Positions 1 through 6,607 of a DNA stretch of 36,328 nucleotides are shown here, in pieces. Source of the DNA: Clostridia bacterium (GTDB lineage Bacteria; Bacillota; Clostridia; Oscillospirales; Acutalibacteraceae); assembly GCA_017631955.1 (NCBI GenBank), contig JAGBSJ010000035.1:1-36328 (forward strand). Reading direction: 5' to 3'. Made by a program: the position numbers and the translations under genes. The notes under the pieces are model-generated. The model made no database searches. It was given only the letters and a program-made list of their open reading frames with translations, and was not told the origin of the DNA. Positions within the stretch are counted from its first letter, which is position 1. The number at the start of each line of letters is the position of its first letter.

Positions 1-208
1 AACCTGTAAGAGTACCAATTGTAACACCTTCAGCACCAAAAAGGAGTGCATCTGTTAAGAAGATTGTAAGATATGAACCGATAATTGTGCAAATAAAGTT
101 TTGGCCGAAACCTGCAATACCATAAGCAAGAGCTTCTTTAGGTTGAAGACTTGATGGGTCATTAGGATTCGTACCGTAAACTTTATGCAAAAGGTCATTG
201 ATTTTCAT
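1..208 (-). CDS. GPH-type (MFS) sugar/cation symporter, N-terminal part only
   Basis: The first 69 codons of a gene that runs off the left edge. The protein begins MKINDLLHKVYG, and from about residue 24 reads KEALAYGIAGFGQNF followed by a hydrophobic helix. This is the typical opening of glycoside-pentoside-hexuronide:cation symporters, which import sugars or sugar acids with Na+ or H+. The start is fixed by an AGAGGG ribosome binding site 8 nt upstream of the ATG. It has its own promoter at 240-268. Substrate cannot be told from this fragment; family assignment is by resemblance of the N-terminal motif and first membrane segment. Confidence 0.72.
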   Translation of the reverse strand, partial: MKINDLLHKVYGTNPNDPSSLQPKEALAYGIAGFGQNFICTIIGSYLTIFLTDALLFGAEGVTIGTLTG

Positions 209-239
209 AAAATCCCTCTTTCATAAATATAATACTGTA

Positions 240-268
240 ATTATAACACAACACTTTGTTGATTTCAA
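240..268 (-). promoter_or_regulatory. Sigma-A-type promoter of the symporter gene, with palindromic spacer
   Basis: On the minus strand, TTGAAA and TATAAT are separated by exactly 17 nt, about 30 nt ahead of the symporter start. The spacer holds a small palindrome (CAACA-CTT-TGTTG, 249-261) that lies between the two promoter boxes and could be a repressor site. The promoter is a direct match to consensus; the operator is only a suggestion. Confidence 0.6.
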
Positions 269-302
269 TGATATTTTAACAAAAAATGAACAGAAAGCAT
301 AT

Positions 303-331
303 AAAAAACTCCCCTATTTTCATAGGAGAGT
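303..331 (-). terminator. Intrinsic terminator of the M28 peptidase gene
   Basis: Minus-strand hairpin with a 10-bp stem (one G-U pair) and a GAAA loop, followed by five or more T residues, just downstream of the peptidase stop codon. Confidence 0.8.
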
Positions 332-346
332 CTAAATTTTATAAAA

Positions 347-1570
347 TTACTGTTTAGCACCATTGTCAAACATTTCAAGAGTTTTAACACTCGCTGCAAA
401 ACAATCTGCAAGACAACCCTTATTAAGTTTTTCAGGTGTATCAAGACGTGTGTGGTAGAAATCAGGAAGAGCGTGATTAAGTGCTGTAACACCTGTTGAG
501 CGCATACCTGCCTGTGCAAATGCTGCTGAGTCAGTAGCACCGCCGAGTGGTGGAACTACACCTTTACCACAATGGATGCCAAGTTCCTGACATGCTTCAT
601 AATAAAGGTCTGAAACATCTTTATCAACTTTAACTGTTGAGTTAAGGTCACGATAGTTAACCTGCATACATTCAGGTTGTGTGATTGTATCGTAAGAATA
701 AACGAATGTTGGAACATCATTGAATTCATGAGCGTGTGCTTCACACCATGCTTTTGCACCACGAAGACCTGATTCTTCAGAACCGGTAAGAACAACACCG
801 ATTTCTGTATTTTCAAATTCAATTCCTTCTTCTTTAAGTGCTTTAAGAATTGCAATACCGATATAACAACCTGAAAGATTATCATTAGCACCGTCAACAA
901 CTCTCTTTTTGTTCCACATAAAGTAAAGACCAAACCAGAAAGGAACAAAAGCAAGACCACCAAGACCAAGCTTTGTTGCGAGTTCAGGATTTTCTGCAAA
1001 AGCGCCTGCAACATTGGCAATTGCAATACCGATTGTGTAGAATGCACCAACAAAGCAAAGCATCATATGAATGTCAAATCCAAGGTATGTAAACTTATAT
1101 TTGAAAGGCCATTCCCAAGTTGCATCAGGGTGACCGTTGAAGATAATTCTTCTTTTAACTTCACCTGTTGGTTTTTTAAAACCAGCTGCATTATGTCCGA
1201 TTTCTTCTTTGAAAAGCTTATCTACTGTCTTTTTATAAAGACCAAATTGTAATACACAAAGAAGAAGACCAAGTGCAATAAACACGATTGACAGCACCGG
1301 TGCAAAGAAATAAGATGCGAGTGCTAAGAAACAACAAGTAATTGTAAAGTAAATCCAACCATAGAATGAGTCAGGATTTTCTTTGAACTCGTCAACATAA
1401 ACTTCGTCACAACCTAAATCTTTCAACTGGTCTGCCATATATTCACAAGCTTGTTGTTCACCTTTTGAGCCAGGTGCTCTTTTTTCAAACTTAGTGCAGA
1501 TATGAGTGATTTCATCAATCATAAACTGGGCAGCATCGTTCTTTTTCTCAATAATCTTTCTTAAATCCAT
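347..1570 (-). CDS. Membrane-embedded M28-family metallopeptidase
   Basis: A 407-residue protein with the di-zinc signature of M28 aminopeptidases: HPD (H147, D149), DGANDN (D226/D230), the catalytic EE pair (E265/E266), an Asp near 294 and a late His in FYHTRLD (H373). Unlike the soluble family members it has two hydrophobic pairs, about residues 71-111 and 168-218. These probably make four membrane passes flanking the first metal-binding motif, so the active domain is tethered at the membrane. The start is taken at the ATG after GGAAGGGGAAT; the ATG 18 nt upstream overlaps that ribosome binding site and is unlikely. Single-gene unit with promoter at 1602-1630. Substrate unknown; an exo-peptidase role is inferred from the family. 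Confidence 0.82.
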   Translation of the reverse strand: MDLRKIIEKKNDAAQFMIDEITHICTKFEKRAPGSKGEQQACEYMADQLKDLGCDEVYVDEFKENPDSFYGWIYFTITCCFLALASYFFAPVLSIVFIALGLLLCVLQFGLYKKTVDKLFKEEIGHNAAGFKKPTGEVKRRIIFNGHPDATWEWPFKYKFTYLGFDIHMMLCFVGAFYTIGIAIANVAGAFAENPELATKLGLGGLAFVPFWFGLYFMWNKKRVVDGANDNLSGCYIGIAILKALKEEGIEFENTEIGVVLTGSEESGLRGAKAWCEAHAHEFNDVPTFVYSYDTITQPECMQVNYRDLNSTVKVDKDVSDLYYEACQELGIHCGKGVVPPLGGATDSAAFAQAGMRSTGVTALNHALPDFYHTRLDTPEKLNKGCLADCFAASVKTLEMFDNGAKQ

Positions 1571-1601
1571 AAAAGATTCCCCTTCCAAAAAATATGTGAA
1601 T

Positions 1602-1630
1602 ATTTTAACACATTAAATTGCAAAATGCAA
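1602..1630 (-). promoter_or_regulatory. Putative promoter of the M28 peptidase gene
   Basis: TTGCAT - 17 nt - TAAAAT on the minus strand, about 30 nt ahead of the start codon. The -10 box is good, the -35 box partial. Confidence 0.5.
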
Positions 1631-1631
1631 T

Positions 1632-1653
1632 AAAAACTCTGCTAAATGCAGAG
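1632..1653 (-). terminator. Intrinsic terminator of the 274-residue membrane-protein gene
   Basis: Minus-strand hairpin CTCTGC-ATTTA-GCAGAG followed by TTTTT, 14 nt past the stop codon of the gene at 1667-2491. Confidence 0.72.
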
Positions 1654-1666
1654 CTTTTAAGCAATA

Positions 1667-2491
1667 TTATTCAAATAATTCAGTAAGAAATGTTCTTTCT
1701 TGTTCTGATAATTCATAATATTCTACAAAATTATCTATATATTCTTCGCCCACAACGGCTACAGGAATGTTGTTATTATCAAAAACTGTTTTAAGTGTTG
1801 AAATATTGGCGATTTTTTCAGGAATTTTATACTTATTCCAATTTGCTTCAATAGTAACAAAATCAAAATTCTTTCCATTTATAGTTTCTACATCGACAAA
1901 ACAATTAGCTATATATCCACCGTATCTTGAGTATTCTTCACCAATTTCAATAGTTACTTTTGAAATATCGTCAAGTGAATATTCTTTTTTTACTGTGTTG
2001 AAAACTGAATAAACTTTTATTTCACCATTATTATCAATAGAGTTTCTGCCAAGCAAACCAAACACCATACAGATTACCACAACTACTGCAAGTACTAATA
2101 CCAATATAACTTTAGTTTTTTTGTCTTTTGAATTGCTTTTCTTTTTGAATAAAAATTCAGCTTTAGCATATCGTGTTGTGGAAAAGTAATTTACATTTTT
2201 ATTGCCAAAAATAGGCCTTTTCTCATTGAATCCCGTTGCAAAGAAATTCAACAACGGAAGAAAGGTAATCAACAATGCAGGTGCAAGTAACAGTACTGAC
2301 CATCTACTACAAGTAAGCATTATATTTTCATCTGCATAACCTATTACTTCTATAACATAGAAGATGCCAAAGAATGCCGCTATTGTAAGAAGTACAATAG
2401 CAACAATTATTATATTGTAAACAAATATATCAAGTTTTGAGAGTGGCGGTGGAAAATATTCTCTTTGTTTCTTTTGCTTGTGTTTAGACAT
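1667..2491 (-). CDS. Unrecognised membrane protein, 274 residues
   Basis: I do not recognise this protein. It starts with a basic, Gln-rich stretch (MSKHKQKKQ). It has three clear hydrophobic segments at about residues 24-50, 62-86 and 127-148, and a basic Lys/Ser loop at 110-126 between the second and third. The C-terminal half (150-274) is soluble, polar and acidic at its end, consistent with an extracellular or cytoplasmic domain behind the third helix. The start has an AGGTGAG ribosome binding site. It is expressed alone: perfect-consensus promoter at 2513-2541 and terminator at 1632-1653. No motif suggests an enzyme. Confidence 0.7.
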   Translation of the reverse strand: MSKHKQKKQREYFPPPLSKLDIFVYNIIIVAIVLLTIAAFFGIFYVIEVIGYADENIMLTCSRWSVLLLAPALLITFLPLLNFFATGFNEKRPIFGNKNVNYFSTTRYAKAEFLFKKKSNSKDKKTKVILVLVLAVVVVICMVFGLLGRNSIDNNGEIKVYSVFNTVKKEYSLDDISKVTIEIGEEYSRYGGYIANCFVDVETINGKNFDFVTIEANWNKYKIPEKIANISTLKTVFDNNNIPVAVVGEEYIDNFVEYYELSEQERTFLTELFE

Positions 2492-2512
2492 ATACTCACC
2501 TACTTTTTAAAT

Positions 2513-2541
2513 ATTATATCAATTCGAGATATGCATGTCAA
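2513..2541 (-). promoter_or_regulatory. Consensus sigma-A promoter
   Basis: TTGACA - 17 nt - TATAAT on the minus strand, both boxes perfect, about 20 nt ahead of the 274-residue membrane-protein gene. Confidence 0.75.
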
Positions 2542-2587
2542 TAAAACAAGAAATGGGCGATTAATATTATTTGTTGAAGAAGCCAAA

Positions 2588-2622
2588 AAAAGTGAATAGT
2601 GAAGAATGAATACTGAATAGTA
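2588..2622. repeat. Degenerate 7-nt tandem repeat, five units
   Basis: Read on the minus strand the units are TACTATT, CAGTATT, CATTCTT, CACTATT and CACTTTT, in strict 7-nt register. The stretch lies between the tRNA terminator and the promoter at 2513-2541. No spacer structure and no coding use is apparent. Confidence 0.6.
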
Positions 2623-2635
2623 AAAAATACAAAAC

Positions 2636-2663
2636 AAAAAGGGCTTCCACAGAAGCCCTTTTT
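2636..2663 (-). terminator. Intrinsic terminator of tRNA-Leu
   Basis: Minus-strand hairpin GGGCTTC-TGTG-GAAGCCC, preceded by AAAAA and followed by TTTTT, beginning about 5 nt after the encoded CCA end of the tRNA. Confidence 0.85.
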
Positions 2664-2667
2664 GTTT

Positions 2668-2753
2668 TGGTGCCGGTGACCGGGGTCGAACCGGTACGGT
2701 ATCGCTACCACTGGATTTGAGTCCTGCACGTCTGCCAATTCCATCACACCGGC
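2668..2753 (-). tRNA. tRNA-Leu(CAA) with abnormal anticodon arm
   Basis: An 86-nt class II tRNA including encoded CCA. The acceptor stem GCCGGTG/CACCGGC is perfect, discriminator A. The D arm has GG, the long variable arm forms GGTA-GCGA-TACC, and the T arm is ACCGG-TTCGACC-CCGGT. The anticodon CAA falls at 2717-2719. The anticodon arm is defective: 5' strand CAGGA and 3' strand TCCAG pair with an A-A mismatch, and only six nucleotides (CTCAAA) remain in the loop instead of seven. It is transcribed alone from the consensus promoter at 2771-2799 and ends at the terminator at 2636-2663. Everything except the anticodon arm looks functional. Confidence 0.85.
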
Positions 2754-2770
2754 AAATATTCACCTTTGAT

Positions 2771-2799
2771 ATTATATGAAATTATTTCATAATTGTCAA
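2771..2799 (-). promoter_or_regulatory. Consensus promoter of tRNA-Leu
   Basis: TTGACA - 17 nt - TATAAT on the minus strand, ending about 18 nt before the tRNA 5' end. The spacer contains an inverted repeat (ATGAAAT / ATTTCAT, centre about 2784). Confidence 0.75.
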
Positions 2800-2804
2800 T
2801 AGAT

Positions 2805-2832
2805 AAGGGAACATAAATTTATATGTTCCCTT
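2805..2832 (-). terminator. Hairpin after radC, probable weak terminator
   Basis: AAGGGAACATA and its exact complement form an 11-bp stem with a 6-nt loop, directly behind the radC stop codon. The T tract on the minus strand is poor (TTATCTATT), so termination may be partial. It abuts the -35 box of the tRNA promoter. Confidence 0.55.
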
Positions 2833-2836
2833 AAAA

Positions 2837-3634
2837 TTATCGGAATAAATGTCTCCATTTTTCGCTATTACGGAATGAGAAATAATCATCACCATTACCT
2901 ATAATTATATGGTCACTTAAACGCATTCCAAGGTCATGAATAATACTTTCAACTTTTATTGTAATGTCAACGTCTGCTTTTGATGGTGCCATAATTCCCG
3001 ACGGATGATTATGTATTAAAATCAAGCTAACAGCTTTTGCCTCAAAAGCAATCCGTGCGATTGTACCTAAATTAATTTTAGTACGGCTTTTATCACCCTT
3101 ACTGATTTCTGTAAACCTCAATAAATTACTAGTTGAATCAAGGCACATTAAATACAATCTTTCTTCTGTTACGCCCACAAAATGCTTTGCGGCATATTTT
3201 GCAACTAATGCAGCACTATTTAGAGGCACATCTTTATCTTTTAATTTGTCTACTTCATATTTTTTATAAAGTTGTGGCATAAGCTTAATTAACATTGCAC
3301 TGTTTTCGCCAACACCTTTAACCCTACATAATTCCTCAAGTGAAGCATCAAACACATTTGATATTGAGCCAAACTCATCAATTAACTGATGAGCAGTTTC
3401 ATTTGTGTCACCACGCGGTATTGCATAAAATAAAAGCATTTCTAATATTTGATGGTCGTCAAAATTATCAATGCCTTCTTTTTTGAAACGATTTCGAACC
3501 CTTTCTCGGTGACCTTCGTGAGGATTGTCTTTTTTCTTTTTCTTCGGTTTTGCTTTCTCCTTTAATGCAATACTTTCAAAATCATACTTAACATTGTTTT
3601 TTCGTTCGTACATATCAGGAATTCTTCTGGGCAT
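2837..3634 (-). CDS. radC: RadC family (UPF0758) JAMM-domain protein
   Basis: A 265-residue RadC-type protein. After a Lys-rich N-terminal extension (about residues 28-40) come a helix-hairpin-helix region (about 60-112, ending CRVKGVGENSA) and a JAB/MPN-type domain. That domain carries the metalloprotease-like motif HNHPSG (H208, H210) with D221, plus an upstream Glu (E158). RadC was once linked to DNA repair but its true activity is unsettled. It is the last gene of the metF operon, starting 1 nt after the preceding stop codon, with AAAGGATG upstream. The extension makes it longer than the usual ~225 residues; an internal Met8 is the alternative start. Confidence 0.9.
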   Translation of the reverse strand: MPRRIPDMYERKNNVKYDFESIALKEKAKPKKKKKDNPHEGHRERVRNRFKKEGIDNFDDHQILEMLLFYAIPRGDTNETAHQLIDEFGSISNVFDASLEELCRVKGVGENSAMLIKLMPQLYKKYEVDKLKDKDVPLNSAALVAKYAAKHFVGVTEERLYLMCLDSTSNLLRFTEISKGDKSRTKINLGTIARIAFEAKAVSLILIHNHPSGIMAPSKADVDITIKVESIIHDLGMRLSDHIIIGNGDDYFSFRNSEKWRHLFR

Positions 3635-3635
3635 T

Positions 3636-4181
3636 TTACTTAAACATCCTTTTAATGTATTTTCTCCAATTATAAATATATGCAGACAAAATTCTTGTCA
3701 ATGCAATATCGTAAAGGGCAAATACGATGTTACATACCGCGAGGAAAATCGGCATTGCGTACTTGCCTAAAGACCCTAAATCTTCATAGGAAATCATAAA
3801 GATTTTTGAAACCACAAAGTATGCAGATATAACTGCTATATTGAATATAACATACTTTACAATCCACTCAGCAACACCGCTCAATTTTTTCTCTATGAAT
3901 CCTTTTATTATTGGGTAATATCCAAAAAATGCGGCATACATAACTGCGGCTTCTTTATCGGCAACTACCAACAATGATAACATAGATACCGCAATATAAA
4001 CAACAGTTGCAAACTTAGGGCTTATCTCAATAGATATAACAATAAGCAGCATTCCCGCCATAGCAGGAATTGCATAAGTAAGTGTAGAAAACAGCCCAGT
4101 TGAAAACATCAATACAACTGACAATGCAGAAACAACGCCGCCAAGTGCTACCTTAAATGCATTAAAATTTTTCTTATTCAT
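3636..4181 (-). CDS. Conserved clostridial-type membrane protein, ECF S-component-like
   Basis: A 181-residue, very hydrophobic protein with five to six predicted membrane segments. It opens with KVALGGVVSALSVVLM, a pattern shared with substrate-binding (S) components of ECF vitamin transporters. No Ala-x-x-x-Ala energising motif can be assigned with certainty, and no ATPase genes are nearby, so the transport idea stays an inference. It sits between the J-like protein (1-nt gap) and radC (1-nt gap), so it is co-transcribed with them. Confidence 0.72.
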   Translation of the reverse strand: MNKKNFNAFKVALGGVVSALSVVLMFSTGLFSTLTYAIPAMAGMLLIVISIEISPKFATVVYIAVSMLSLLVVADKEAAVMYAAFFGYYPIIKGFIEKKLSGVAEWIVKYVIFNIAVISAYFVVSKIFMISYEDLGSLGKYAMPIFLAVCNIVFALYDIALTRILSAYIYNWRKYIKRMFK

Positions 4182-4182
4182 A

Positions 4183-4797
4183 TCAACAACACGGAATCAA
4201 ATCCCCACCACAACATTCACAACAACAATCAGCACAAAGAAGACCTGAACAGATATCACAACTGTCGCAACCATTTGAATTACTTTGTCTGCGAGTTGTT
4301 CTATAACCGCCGTTTGCATTATTATTTATACTATTAAATGCGGCGGCATATTCACGATTTTGTGGGTCCATTGAGCAAGCAGTCTGGTAATGACGATATG
4401 CCTCATTAAGCCAACCGCGACGCTGATGAATAACACCTTTAAGATAATGCCATTCTGCATTTCTAACACTGGGATGAATACCGTCAAGAATCATTTCTGC
4501 ATCTTCAAGGCGTCCGCTATTGATTTGTTGGCGAACATCTGAAAACTGCGAATAATTATTAGAATAGTTATAATTCTGTTGACTTGACGAACTTGTATTT
4601 TGAGCATAAGACGATGTTCCTCTTAAGTCGTTTAAGATTATATCATAAGCATTGTTAAGCTCATCCATACGACGAGTTCTTTCAAAATCAGGAATAGTAG
4701 AGCCGTTGATTTCACCTGCAATTCTTCGGTAAGCATCCATAATATCTTTTTCTGTTGCATCTCTTTCAACGCCTAAAACTTCATAAGGGTTATTCAT
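4183..4797 (-). CDS. J-domain-like protein lacking HPD, with TPR-like middle and Cys-rich tail
   Basis: A 204-residue protein. Residues 1-58 match the J-domain frame (NPYEVLGVERDATEKDI, AYRRIA, then ELNNAYDIIL), but the HPD tripeptide that activates Hsp70 is missing; the loop reads GEINGSTIPDFE. A Ser/Asn/Tyr linker follows (about 60-85), then a TPR-like pair of helices (about 85-150). The tail from 177 to the end has eleven cysteines in 28 residues and could bind metal. The ATG at 4797 is chosen because GAGGTG lies 6 nt before it; the in-frame GTG 9 nt upstream is inside that site. It overlaps the DUF5685 gene by 8 nt, so the two are translationally coupled. Confidence 0.8.
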   Translation of the reverse strand: MNNPYEVLGVERDATEKDIMDAYRRIAGEINGSTIPDFERTRRMDELNNAYDIILNDLRGTSSYAQNTSSSSQQNYNYSNNYSQFSDVRQQINSGRLEDAEMILDGIHPSVRNAEWHYLKGVIHQRRGWLNEAYRHYQTACSMDPQNREYAAAFNSINNNANGGYRTTRRQSNSNGCDSCDICSGLLCADCCCECCGGDLIPCC

Positions 4798-5635
4798 TAT
4801 TTTCACCTCGGTTTTTCTTTGTTATTCTTTCAAGCTGATAATTTAATCCATCAAAAATTACATTTTCGATTATAGGACTAAACTGATTTTTACTTTGATT
4901 TTCGAAAGTTTGCGATAAGGCACCAACTGACAAATTTATTGACATTGTTGCAGTTTCAATATAATCTTTTTCATTTTTCAAAGGATTATAAGTATTTTCT
5001 TTAATATCTTTTTCGTAATCGTCAAAAGCATCAAGAAAATAAACCACTCTGCCTAACTGATAACCGAAATCGTATGCAGATTGTTTTGTTGCTTCGCACT
5101 CGTTAAAGCTAAAAAGCCAACCTAACATTTTTGCAGTTGGATGAGCAGATTTATCCAGTGAAATTTTTTCTTCTTTTTCGATTTTAAATTGCTCACTCAT
5201 ACCCTTTTCAATTTCATTGAAAATATCAGGGTATTTTTTTAGTGCTTTTCTTTTAAGAAATGAAAAATATGGTAAGAGCAAATATAAAAGCAGTTTTTTT
5301 ATGCCTTTACTGTCTTTAAGATTATCAACAAGCTTAAAATATGCAAGAACAACTGTAATTGTACTTGCGAGTTTATAAATATCACTTTCACAAGTAATTT
5401 TCACACATTTTTTCCAAGGGTTAAAGGTACAGCAAGATTTCTCTGCAGTTACATTTTCGTTTGCAAGACCCATTTTATAAAGCACATAGAATGCACCGTC
5501 ATAGCTTAAAAGAAATCGTGAAAAAACACCGTATTCTTTGCCCATTTCTTTGCAAAGAGTACAATAAACACCTTTATATGCCTCATATTCTTTAACTTTT
5601 AGTTCAGGTTTATAAACAGTTACATATCCGAACAT
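4790..5635 (-). CDS. DUF5685 family protein
   Basis: A 281-residue alpha-helical protein of the DUF5685 type, recognised by the opening MFGYVTVYKPELKVKEYE and the YCTLC pair (C25, C28). More cysteines lie at 68, 69, 77 and 82. Two Asp-bearing helices stand out: LVDNLKDSKG (D104, D108) and FLDAFDDYEKDIKENTYNPL (D202, D205, D206, D210). These resemble the two Asp-rich motifs of squalene/phytoene-synthase-like enzymes, but that similarity is my inference. The gene starts 3 nt after metF and overlaps the J-like gene. Function is not known. Confidence 0.82.
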   Translation of the reverse strand: MFGYVTVYKPELKVKEYEAYKGVYCTLCKEMGKEYGVFSRFLLSYDGAFYVLYKMGLANENVTAEKSCCTFNPWKKCVKITCESDIYKLASTITVVLAYFKLVDNLKDSKGIKKLLLYLLLPYFSFLKRKALKKYPDIFNEIEKGMSEQFKIEKEEKISLDKSAHPTAKMLGWLFSFNECEATKQSAYDFGYQLGRVVYFLDAFDDYEKDIKENTYNPLKNEKDYIETATMSINLSVGALSQTFENQSKNQFSPIIENVIFDGLNYQLERITKKNRGENNE

Positions 5636-5638
5636 AAA

Positions 5639-6496
5639 TTATTTGTTAATCCCCTTTAGTACTGTTCTAGCAACATACGGTTTATTCATTGTGTAAATGT
5701 GAATACCATTGACTCCGTTATATAACAAATCGTTGATTTGTTTGATTGCAAAGTCAAGTCCTGCTATTTCTAAATCTTCTGGACTATCTTTATATTTCTC
5801 AAGAAAATCTGATACTTCTTTTGGGAGTTTTGTTCCTGAAAGGCCAATAATTCTATCAACTTGTTTAATATTTGTAATTGGCATAATTCCTGCAAATACT
5901 GGGGCAATAATGCCTTTATTACGGACTTTATCAAGGAATGAGTAGAACAATTCGTTATCATAAAAAAGCTGTGTTATAAGAAAATCCACGCCACAATCAA
6001 CTTTGATTTTAAGGTGGTCAATATCTTTTTCTAAACTATCACATTCAGGGTGGCTCTCAGGATAACAAGCCCCACCAATATCAAAATACCCATAATCTTT
6101 GATTTTTGATACTAAATCTGACGCGTAAGTATAATATTCCCCTTCGGGTTTTACAAAATCTTTTGGTATATCGCCACGCATAGCGAGAATGTTATCAATA
6201 TGATTTTCTTTAAGAGAATCGAGAATACTGTCAATTTTGTCTTTTGGAGTTGACGCACAAGTAAGGTGAGCAAGTGCTGTTGTATCAAGACGATTTTTGA
6301 TTAAAGATGCAATTTTAGTTGTGTATTGACTTGTGCCACCACCTGCACCGTATGTAACACTCATAAAATCGGGGTTAAATGCAGCAAGTTCACGTACAGA
6401 CCATTCGATACTATCGAATGCAGAGTCAGTTTTTGGAGGGAAAACCTCAAAAGAAACTAACTGGTCTTTAACCATAAGTTTTTCAGTAATTCTCAT
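5639..6496 (-). CDS. metF: 5,10-methylenetetrahydrofolate reductase
   Basis: A 285-residue flavoprotein that reduces methylenetetrahydrofolate to methyl-THF, feeding methionine synthesis or the Wood-Ljungdahl methyl branch. Family marks: SFEVFPPK (catalytic Glu17), SVTYGAGGGTSQYT, LTCAS, the AMRGD segment, YPESHPE, and FLITQLFYD. Length is normal for bacterial MetF. The start is set at the ATG 6 nt after AAGGTG; the in-frame GTG 9 nt upstream is part of the ribosome binding site. First gene of a five-gene operon with promoter at 6514-6542. No methionine synthase gene is adjacent. The leader is too short for a SAM riboswitch. Confidence 0.93.
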   Translation of the reverse strand: MRITEKLMVKDQLVSFEVFPPKTDSAFDSIEWSVRELAAFNPDFMSVTYGAGGGTSQYTTKIASLIKNRLDTTALAHLTCASTPKDKIDSILDSLKENHIDNILAMRGDIPKDFVKPEGEYYTYASDLVSKIKDYGYFDIGGACYPESHPECDSLEKDIDHLKIKVDCGVDFLITQLFYDNELFYSFLDKVRNKGIIAPVFAGIMPITNIKQVDRIIGLSGTKLPKEVSDFLEKYKDSPEDLEIAGLDFAIKQINDLLYNGVNGIHIYTMNKPYVARTVLKGINK

Positions 6497-6513
6497 ATCA
6501 TTCACCTTGAATT

Positions 6514-6542
6514 ATAATAGCATATTTGAAAAATTTTAGCAA
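6514..6542 (-). promoter_or_regulatory. Putative promoter of the metF - radC operon
   Basis: TTGCTA - 17 nt - TATTAT on the minus strand, about 18 nt from the metF start. The untranslated leader would be only about 10-12 nt. Confidence 0.5.
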
Positions 6543-6573
6543 GATAATGATTATTTATTTACATATTATTTAC

Positions 6574-6599
6574 AAAAAAGGCGGGAGTTTACTCCCGCC
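6574..6599 (-). terminator. Intrinsic terminator of the NuoE/NuoF/GltD-like operon
   Basis: Minus-strand GGCGGGAG-TAAA-CTCCCGCC followed by TTTTTT, right after the stop codon of the 876-residue oxidoreductase gene. Confidence 0.9.
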
Positions 6600-6607
6600 A
6601 TACAATA

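Noticed and set aside
2588-2622. CRISPR array
   Set aside because: Units are 7 nt with no spacers; no cas genes in the window.
2500-2763. Open frames across the tRNA region (minus strand, 87 and 69 residues)
   Set aside because: They run through the tRNA-Leu, its terminator and the heptamer repeat; the apparent protein is the translation of those elements.
6497-6542. SAM riboswitch ahead of metF
   Set aside because: Only about 18 nt separate the -10 box from the start codon; there is no room for an S-box fold.
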